From an uncultured Dokdonia sp. (GTDB lineage Bacteria; Bacteroidota; Bacteroidia; Flavobacteriales; Flavobacteriaceae), in the NCBI GenBank assembly GCA_947503305.1, contig CANNDF010000002.1:1-64000 (forward strand): a stretch of DNA of 64,000 nt, given 5' to 3'. How positions within the stretch are numbered: the stretch's first letter is position 1; each line of letters opens with the position of its first letter. The notes under the pieces are model-generated. The model worked only from the letters and a program-made list of their open reading frames with translations. It was not told the origin of the DNA and made no database searches. Shown here piece after piece: positions 57,575 through 64,000 of the stretch. Made by a program: the position numbers and the translations under genes.

Positions 57575-58429
57575 CTATACAAAAGGAGCATCAATAGGTA
57601 ATACCTTGATCTTCTTTTTCTTAATATTAAAGCGATCCCCATTTGCAAGTACGTGTGTCTTTAAATTGACAAGCGACATAGGCGTACCTTTCTGAAGGAC
57701 TTTTTCATTATTATGCTTTAATTTTGTAGCATCAAAAAGGATAACCATTCCAGAGCCTATAACTTCAAATGTGTTACAGTCTTTAATGACAAGCCCAGTG
57801 TCTTCGGCAAGACCTACGCCAAAATGTTTTGGATATTTTGCTACAGCTTCTGCGAGCCTTCCAAAACGTCCTCTTTTAATAAAATGCGAGTCTATAATAA
57901 GGTTAGGAATAAAATTCATGCCGTCAGCCATTCCTACCGCACCTTTAATAAAAGACTCTGTACTACTTCCTCCGGTAATCATTTCTTTAGACATACACAT
58001 TGCGCCAGCACTGGTACCAGCGATCACAAGATTATCATTAGTATAACGATCTGAAATAATATCATGAATAGAAGTATTACCTATCTTTCTTGTGATCTTA
58101 GATTGATTTCCACCACTAAACATAAGACAATCGGCTTTTTTTATCAATGCTATATTTTCTGGTAATTCTGAATCTTCCCGTTCTCGTATGTCCATTACAT
58201 GTACATTAGTACACCCCAATTTGTCAAAAGCACTTAAGTAATTTTCACCTACTTCTTCAGGAATACTAGACGCAGTAGGAATTACAATAATCAATGCCTT
58301 AGGACCACCGCTTTCTTTGACAACTCTAGAAAGAATACCATCTTCAACATATTCTAGAGTATATTGTTCGTGTTCCGAATTTCCTTTGTCTTCATTACCT
58401 CCAATAGGTATTAGTATTCCTGTAGCCAT
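57575..58429 (-). CDS. cphB: Cyanophycinase
   Basis: MATGILIPIGGNEDKG, LMFSGGNQSKITR, IAGTSAGAMCMSKEMI (serine nucleophile), VGLAEDTGLVI. Confidence 0.93.
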   Translation of the reverse strand: MATGILIPIGGNEDKGNSEHEQYTLEYVEDGILSRVVKESGGPKALIIVIPTASSIPEEVGENYLSAFDKLGCTNVHVMDIREREDSELPENIALIKKADCLMFSGGNQSKITRKIGNTSIHDIISDRYTNDNLVIAGTSAGAMCMSKEMITGGSSTESFIKGAVGMADGMNFIPNLIIDSHFIKRGRFGRLAEAVAKYPKHFGVGLAEDTGLVIKDCNTFEVIGSGMVILFDATKLKHNNEKVLQKGTPMSLVNLKTHVLANGDRFNIKKKKIKVLPIDAPFV

Positions 58430-58451
58430 TATTATTGTTTTTAACAGTTTG

Positions 58452-58459
58452 CAAAAATA
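58452..58459 (-). promoter_or_regulatory. Bacteroidota -7 element (TATTTTTG) for cyanophycinase
   Basis: CAAAAATA on + strand, 23 nt upstream of the ATG at 58429. Confidence 0.5.
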
Positions 58460-58529
58460 CACCAATTGTTCTATAAAAATGATATATTTATAGGATACGA
58501 ATATTAATTATCAACCTAATCTTCTAAAT

Positions 58530-61166
58530 ATGAAAATAAGAGAAATCAACGCTATGCGTGGACCTAATTATTGGTCAGTGAGACGCCATAAATTAATTGT
58601 AATGGTATTGGATCTAGAAGATATGGAACAACGACCATCAAATAAAATTGATGGGTTCTTGGAGCGTTTAAAAACGATGTTTCCAACGATGTATTCTCAT
58701 CGCTGTTCTGTAGGTGAGCCTGGAGGTTTTTTTCAACGAGTAGAAGAAGGGACATGGATGGGTCATATTATAGAGCATATTGCATTAGAGATTCAAACTC
58801 TAGCAGATATGGATACTGGTTTTGGGAGAACCAGAGATTATGGTGAAGAAGGGGTTTATAATGTTGTGTTCTCTTATATAGAAGAGAGCGTAGGACGTTA
58901 TGCAGCACGTGCTTCAGTACGTATATGTGAGGCACTTATAGAAGGAGAAGATTATGATCTTGAGGATGATATACAAGAAATGCGAGAATTACGAGAACGA
59001 GATAGATTAGGTCCAAGTACAGGCTCTATCGTGGAAGAGGCGGCCAGTAGAGGAATTCCTTGGATACGATTAAATAAATATTCACTCTGTCAATTAGGGT
59101 ATGGTGCAAATCAAAAAAGGATTCAAGCAACAGTAACTAGTGAGACAAGTAGTATAGGTGTAGAACTTGCATGTGATAAAGAGGACACAAAATACTTACT
59201 TGAACAGGCGGAGGTAGAAGTGCCTAGGGGAGATATCATTAGTAAGGAACGTAGCTTAGAAGAAGCCTGTCGCTATGTAGGATATCCACTTGTTATAAAA
59301 CCTATTGATGGAAATCATGGAAGAGGAATTACTGTAGATATTCAAAATTATGAGGATGCGCTTGTAGCATTTCATGCTGCAAAAGAAGTATCAAGAAGAG
59401 TTATTGTAGAGAAATATATTACAGGAGAAGATTACAGATTGCTAGTAATAAATCATACGCTAGTGGCAGCGGCTATTCGTACACCTGCACATGTAATAGG
59501 TGATGGGACTTCGTCAATAAAAGAACTTGTAGATAAAGTCAATGAAGATCCGCGAAGAGGGTTTGGACATGAAAATGTACTTACGATGATTACATTAAAT
59601 GACCTTACTAAAACGATTATTGCTGCTTCGGGATATACTGAAGATTCTGTATTGAAAGAAGGGGAGCGATTGGTTTTAAAAGATACTGCAAACTTAAGCA
59701 CAGGAGGGACTGCAGAAGATGTAACAGATATTGTTCATCCTGCTAATGTCTCTATGGTTGAACGTATTTCTAAAATCATTGATCTTGATATCTGTGGTAT
59801 TGATATTATGACTGATGATATCACAAAGCCTTTGTCAGAAACAGGAGGAGCCGTACTTGAAGTAAATGCTGGCCCTGGTTTTAGAATGCATTTAGCACCT
59901 ACAACAGGATTGCCACGTAATGTAGCAGCGCCAGTTATAGATAAATTATTTCCTATACAAGGAGATACGGGTAGAATCCCTATTGTTGCTATAAGTGGTA
60001 CTAATGGGAAAACAACAACAACTCGATTGATAGCTCATATGGCAAAAATGAGCGGATATAGAGTTGGATATACTACCAGTGATGGAGTATATATTCAAAA
60101 TAGATTATTAATGAAAGGTGATTGTACAGGTCCTGCAAGTGCAGAATTTGTATTAAAAGACCCAACAGTAAACTTTGCGGTATTGGAATCTGCAAGAGGA
60201 GGATTATTAAGAGCTGGATTAGGTTTTAAAAATTGTGATATAGGTATTGTGACCAATGTTGCAGCCGACCATTTAGGTCTTAAAGGAATACATACAATTG
60301 ATCAATTAGCACGAGTAAAAGGTGTAATTCCTGAGACGGTCTTACCAGACGGATATGCTATATTAAATGCAGATGATGATCTGGTATACGATATGCGTAG
60401 GAATATAGATTGTAATCTTGCTTTGTTTTCTATGGACGAAAATAATCCTAGGATTCAGGCATTACAACGTAAAGGAGGAATTACTGCTGTTTTTGAGAAT
60501 GGATATGTGACGATATGTAGAGGAACATGGAAAATGCGGATTATGAAAGTAGAAGACATTCCTCTTACTTATGGAGGTAAAGCTACATTTATGATTCAAA
60601 ATGTACTACCAGCTATTCTCACAGCAAATATCAGAGGGATTAGTATAGAAGATATGAAAGCAGCATTAGAAACATTTATTCCATCTGCCTCTCAAACACC
60701 TGGTCGTTTGAATTTGTTTGAATTTGAGAACTTCACGATCCTTCTTGATTATGCGCATAACCCAGCAGGGATGAGAGCATTGCATAAGTTTACAGAAAAT
60801 CTTGATCACCCCTATAAAGTAGGTATTATTGCAGGGATAGGTGATCGTCGAGTAGAAGACAATAATGAGATGGGAATGATCGCAGCAGAGATGTTTGATG
60901 AAGTAATTATTCGTCAGGATAAACGCCTTAGAGGGAAGACAGAAGAAGAATTAATCAAAATGTTAAATGATGGGATTATGGCAAAAGATCCTAATAAGAA
61001 AACAACTGTAATTCCCTCAGAAAAAGAAGCAATTACATATGCTGTAAATAATGCAAAGAAAGGCTCTCTGATTATCCTATGTAGTGATGTCATTCCAGAT
61101 GCGTTAGATCTAGTAGTAAAGTTCAAAGAACAAGAGGCTAGAGGAGAAGTTGTTTTCTCTCAGTAA
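58530..61166 (+). CDS. cphA: Cyanophycin synthetase
   Basis: N-terminal MKIREINAMRGPNYWSVRRHKLIVMVLDLE; ATP-grasp YPLVIKPIDGNHGRGITVDIQ; Mur-ligase P-loop GTNGKTTTTRLIAHM; 878 aa. Confidence 0.96.
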   Translation: MKIREINAMRGPNYWSVRRHKLIVMVLDLEDMEQRPSNKIDGFLERLKTMFPTMYSHRCSVGEPGGFFQRVEEGTWMGHIIEHIALEIQTLADMDTGFGRTRDYGEEGVYNVVFSYIEESVGRYAARASVRICEALIEGEDYDLEDDIQEMRELRERDRLGPSTGSIVEEAASRGIPWIRLNKYSLCQLGYGANQKRIQATVTSETSSIGVELACDKEDTKYLLEQAEVEVPRGDIISKERSLEEACRYVGYPLVIKPIDGNHGRGITVDIQNYEDALVAFHAAKEVSRRVIVEKYITGEDYRLLVINHTLVAAAIRTPAHVIGDGTSSIKELVDKVNEDPRRGFGHENVLTMITLNDLTKTIIAASGYTEDSVLKEGERLVLKDTANLSTGGTAEDVTDIVHPANVSMVERISKIIDLDICGIDIMTDDITKPLSETGGAVLEVNAGPGFRMHLAPTTGLPRNVAAPVIDKLFPIQGDTGRIPIVAISGTNGKTTTTRLIAHMAKMSGYRVGYTTSDGVYIQNRLLMKGDCTGPASAEFVLKDPTVNFAVLESARGGLLRAGLGFKNCDIGIVTNVAADHLGLKGIHTIDQLARVKGVIPETVLPDGYAILNADDDLVYDMRRNIDCNLALFSMDENNPRIQALQRKGGITAVFENGYVTICRGTWKMRIMKVEDIPLTYGGKATFMIQNVLPAILTANIRGISIEDMKAALETFIPSASQTPGRLNLFEFENFTILLDYAHNPAGMRALHKFTENLDHPYKVGIIAGIGDRRVEDNNEMGMIAAEMFDEVIIRQDKRLRGKTEEELIKMLNDGIMAKDPNKKTTVIPSEKEAITYAVNNAKKGSLIILCSDVIPDALDLVVKFKEQEARGEVVFSQ

Positions 61167-61191
61167 AACATAATAGTACAATACATAAAAA

Positions 61192-61218
61192 AGTGCACGT
61201 AAAACTGCACTTTTTTTA
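61192..61218 (+). terminator. Terminator after cphA
   Basis: AGTGCA-cgtaaaac-TGCACT followed by T7. Confidence 0.8.
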
Positions 61219-61257
61219 TTGTATGTCTTTTAAATTAGAGATTAGGAAGAATAAAGA

Positions 61258-61280
61258 AAGCCAAGCAAGATGCTTGGCTT
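61258..61280 (-). terminator. Minus-strand terminator hairpin
   Basis: AAGCCAAGCA-aga-TGCTTGGCTT; on the minus strand followed by TTTCTTTATTCTT. Confidence 0.65.
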
Positions 61281-61475
61281 TCACCCCAAATCATAATTGA
61301 TTATTTAAAGTCAATTACAACAGTCTTAAATATTTTTTGCCCGAGAGCGTATGCAAATATAATAGATTTTTACAAAATACTGTATGACAACATATTATTT
61401 TCAATGGATCTACTACAAACTGTATAACGTTTATTCCAGTATGCTAGTATACTAGAATTATAGTTAGTACAAATT

Positions 61476-62480
61476 CTAGATCTTATTATAGTAGTCAGAA
61501 ACTATAACTTCAGGTTTGCCATCTTGATGTTTCATCATAGTAAAACCATCATGAATAGCATAACTTCCTGTTTCACCAGCTTTATTTATAGCAATATAGG
61601 CTACTTGAAAATTTTTATATCGATCTCCTTTTTTTATAATACGATGTATGGCTTCTTCGCAAGCCTCTTGAGGGTTCATACCATTACGCATTAATTCTAC
61701 AACCAGAAAACTGCCTACGGTTTTTAATACTTCTTCTCCCATTCCAGTAGCTACAGCAGCGCCTACTTCATTATCTACAAATAAACCAGAACCTATAATA
61801 GGGGAGTCACCTACACGTCCTTTCATTTTATAACCTAAACCTGAAGTAGTACAGACTCCAGCAATATCACCTTTATCGTCAATAGCAAGCATTCCGATAG
61901 TATCATGATTTTCGATATTAATTTCAGGTTTATAATCACTAGTTTTAAGCCACTCTTTCCATGCCTTTTCAGAAGCAGGAGTAAGTAATTTTTCTTTTTT
62001 AAACCCTTGTGAATAGGCAAATTCTTCGGCACCTTTACTTGCCATAATTACATGAGGTGTTTCCTCCATAACTTTTCGAGCAAGGGCAGCAACATGTACA
62101 ATGTTTTCAACAGCAAGCACAGCCCCATAATCTCCATCTGGAGACATCACGCAAGCGTCAAGAGTTACATTACCTTCACGATCGGGTGTAGCCCCTATAC
62201 CTACTGTAGTATTTTCTTCATTTGCTTCTTCTACAGCGACTCCAGAAATAATAGCATCTAGTGCAGAATTCCCCTGTTCAAGTAATTTTCCTGATGCATT
62301 ATTTGCCGAAGAGGTATTCCAAGTGCTTATAGATATAGGAGATGGTTTTATGAGTGGTTGCGTTTTCGCGAAAGCATCATTAGAGCCTTCCTTACCTCCT
62401 TCACAACCTAACGCTACCGTTCCAGCGACAATACCAGTTCCCGTAAGTACTGTGTTCTGTATAAATTTTCTTCTATTCAT
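61476..62480 (-). CDS. N(4)-(beta-N-acetylglucosaminyl)-L-asparaginase-like Ntn-hydrolase with Tat/lipoprotein-like signal
   Basis: MNRRKFIQNTVLTGTGIVAGTVALGCEGG; ENHDTIGMLAIDDKGDIAG nucleophile Thr; GRVGDSPIIGSGLFVDNEVGAAVATGMGEE. Confidence 0.92.
   Translation of the reverse strand: MNRRKFIQNTVLTGTGIVAGTVALGCEGGKEGSNDAFAKTQPLIKPSPISISTWNTSSANNASGKLLEQGNSALDAIISGVAVEEANEENTTVGIGATPDREGNVTLDACVMSPDGDYGAVLAVENIVHVAALARKVMEETPHVIMASKGAEEFAYSQGFKKEKLLTPASEKAWKEWLKTSDYKPEINIENHDTIGMLAIDDKGDIAGVCTTSGLGYKMKGRVGDSPIIGSGLFVDNEVGAAVATGMGEEVLKTVGSFLVVELMRNGMNPQEACEEAIHRIIKKGDRYKNFQVAYIAINKAGETGSYAIHDGFTMMKHQDGKPEVIVSDYYNKI
62362..62375. repeat. Near copy of dispersed palindrome (GTTTTCGCGAAAGC)
   Basis: One mismatch; in the post-lipobox linker of the Ntn-hydrolase gene (AFAKT). 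Confidence 0.75.
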
Positions 62481-62598
62481 GAAGCTATAGTTTTTTAAAA
62501 CCCTTCATCGAAGATACAGAAAAGATTTCTCCCTTTATGGGGAGTTATTTTAAATTAGTTTGTATGAAATTACTTATAAATTTGTGTACTTTAGAGAT

Positions 62599-63321
62599 AT
62601 GATATTAGAGATATGTGCAAATTCGTATCAATCTGCTATTGTTGCTCAAAATGCAGGAGCACAACGCATAGAATTATGCAGTGAGCTGGCCTTGGGGGGG
62701 ATTACCCCAAGTCATGGTCTTATAGAAAAAGTAGTTTCTGAAGTAGATATTCCAGTGTATGTCTTGATTCGACCCCGAAGTGGAGATTTTACATATTATG
62801 ATGATGAGTTTGATGTGATGCTTCGTGATATTGCTTTTTGTAGAAATATGAAGGTTGCGGGTATTGTTTCTGGAGTATTGCATTCTGATCTTACGATTGA
62901 TGTAGAACGCACTCAACTGTTAGTTGATGCATCTGGAGGGATGACATTTACTTTTCATCGTGCTTTTGACTGGACTCCCAATGCTATGGATTCCCTTAGT
63001 CAATTACAAAAAATAGGTGTGGATAGGATTTTAACATCTGGACAATCGCAAACCGCTCAAGCGGGTCTTTTTTTATTAAAGGCGTTATTGAAAAAAGCAA
63101 AAAATAAACCTATTATTCTCCCAGGTGGAGGAATAAGACCTATAAATATTGGGCAATTTATTGAGGCTGGTTTTAAAGAAATACATGCTTCTGCGAGTAA
63201 TACAATTTCTAGTCTTGAAGGTACCTTTCCTATGCATAATCTACAAGCAATACAACAAAATTTGCAAACTTATTCTGACTCAGAAAAAATTAAACAATTG
63301 TTAGACGCCATGTATAGCTAG
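62599..63321 (+). CDS. cutC: Copper homeostasis protein CutC
   Basis: [62 protein letters not shown]; start set at MILEICANS. Confidence 0.94.
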   Translation: MILEICANSYQSAIVAQNAGAQRIELCSELALGGITPSHGLIEKVVSEVDIPVYVLIRPRSGDFTYYDDEFDVMLRDIAFCRNMKVAGIVSGVLHSDLTIDVERTQLLVDASGGMTFTFHRAFDWTPNAMDSLSQLQKIGVDRILTSGQSQTAQAGLFLLKALLKKAKNKPIILPGGGIRPINIGQFIEAGFKEIHASASNTISSLEGTFPMHNLQAIQQNLQTYSDSEKIKQLLDAMYS

Positions 63322-64000
63322 TCATTTAATTTAAGAACTGCCATAAATGCCTCTTGAGGGATTTCTACATTACCTACTGCCCGCATACGTTTCTTTCCTT
63401 TTTTCTGTTTTTCTAGAAGTTTTCGCTTTCGCGAAATATCTCCCCCATAACATTTTGCGGTAACATCTTTACGAAGTGCTTTTACAGTCTCTCTAGAAAT
63501 GATTTTTGCACCAATAGCAGCTTGTATAGGAATGTCAAATTGTTGTCTTGGAATCAATTGCCTTAATTTTTCACACATCTTCTTGCCAATGTCATAGGCA
63601 TTATCTTGATGTAATAATGCCGAAAGAGCATCAACCGGTTGACTATTGAGTAATACATCTACTTTGACAAGCTTAGAAGCTCTCATCCCAATAGGTGAAT
63701 AATCAAAAGAGGCATATCCTTTTGATACTGTTTTTAATCTATCATAAAAATCAAAAACAATTTCGGCTAGAGGCATATCAAATGTTAATTCAACACGCTG
63801 AGGTGTCAAATACGTTTGATTTGTAATTTGCCCACGTTTTTCAATACAGAGGGACATTACAGGTCCTACAAAATCTGCTTTTGTAATGATAGATGCCTTG
63901 ATATAAGGTTCTTCTACACGATTTAGTTTTGAGGGATCGGGAAGATCTGATGGGTTGTTGACCAGAATGGTATCATCTGGATTTTTATGAATATAAGCAT
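63318..64000 (-). CDS. lepA: Elongation factor 4, C-terminal part (5' end outside window)
   Basis: ORF continues open to the window edge ([41 protein letters not shown]...); [68 protein letters not shown]. Confidence 0.95.
   Translation of the reverse strand, partial: AYIHKNPDDTILVNNPSDLPDPSKLNRVEEPYIKASIITKADFVGPVMSLCIEKRGQITNQTYLTPQRVELTFDMPLAEIVFDFYDRLKTVSKGYASFDYSPIGMRASKLVKVDVLLNSQPVDALSALLHQDNAYDIGKKMCEKLRQLIPRQQFDIPIQAAIGAKIISRETVKALRKDVTAKCYGGDISRKRKLLEKQKKGKKRMRAVGNVEIPQEAFMAVLKLND
63425..63438. repeat. Partial copy of dispersed palindrome (GCTTTCGCGAAATA)
   Basis: 12 of 14 bases, inside lepA. Confidence 0.5.

Noticed and set aside
1-64000. CRISPR array, prophage, integrase or IS element
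   Set aside because: No direct repeat-spacer pattern, no transposase, integrase or phage structural gene seen in the translated ORFs.

Overview
This 64 kb window is chromosomal DNA from a Bacteroidota bacterium, almost certainly a marine-type Flavobacteriaceae. That placement is an inference from T9SS sorting domains, TAnnTTTG-type -7 promoter elements, absence of obvious Shine-Dalgarno motifs and the gene families present. Most of it is housekeeping: KDO transferase, an RND efflux operon with its TetR regulator, sucAB, a TonB-type ExbB/ExbD operon, rpoN, a LuxR-type two-component pair, asnS, an MMPL transporter, rplM-rpsI-rpsB-tsf / pyrH-frr, polA, cutC and the lepA C-terminus. The accessory content includes a T9SS type-B adhesin with a PorP/SprF partner and a PorE-like OmpA protein, a spondin-domain lipoprotein between tsf and pyrH, an orphan decayed T9SS type-A sorting domain, and a cyanophycin synthesis/degradation locus (cphA, cyanophycinase, isoaspartyl peptidase, and a separate exported Ntn-hydrolase). 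The most striking unexplained signal is a dispersed perfect 14-bp palindrome, GCTTTCGCGAAAGC. I find 12 exact copies and several one-mismatch copies. Eight exact copies are intergenic; four are inside genes, mostly in the frame that encodes Ala-Phe-Ala-Lys-Ala. All calls come from reading the sequence; no database search was run.
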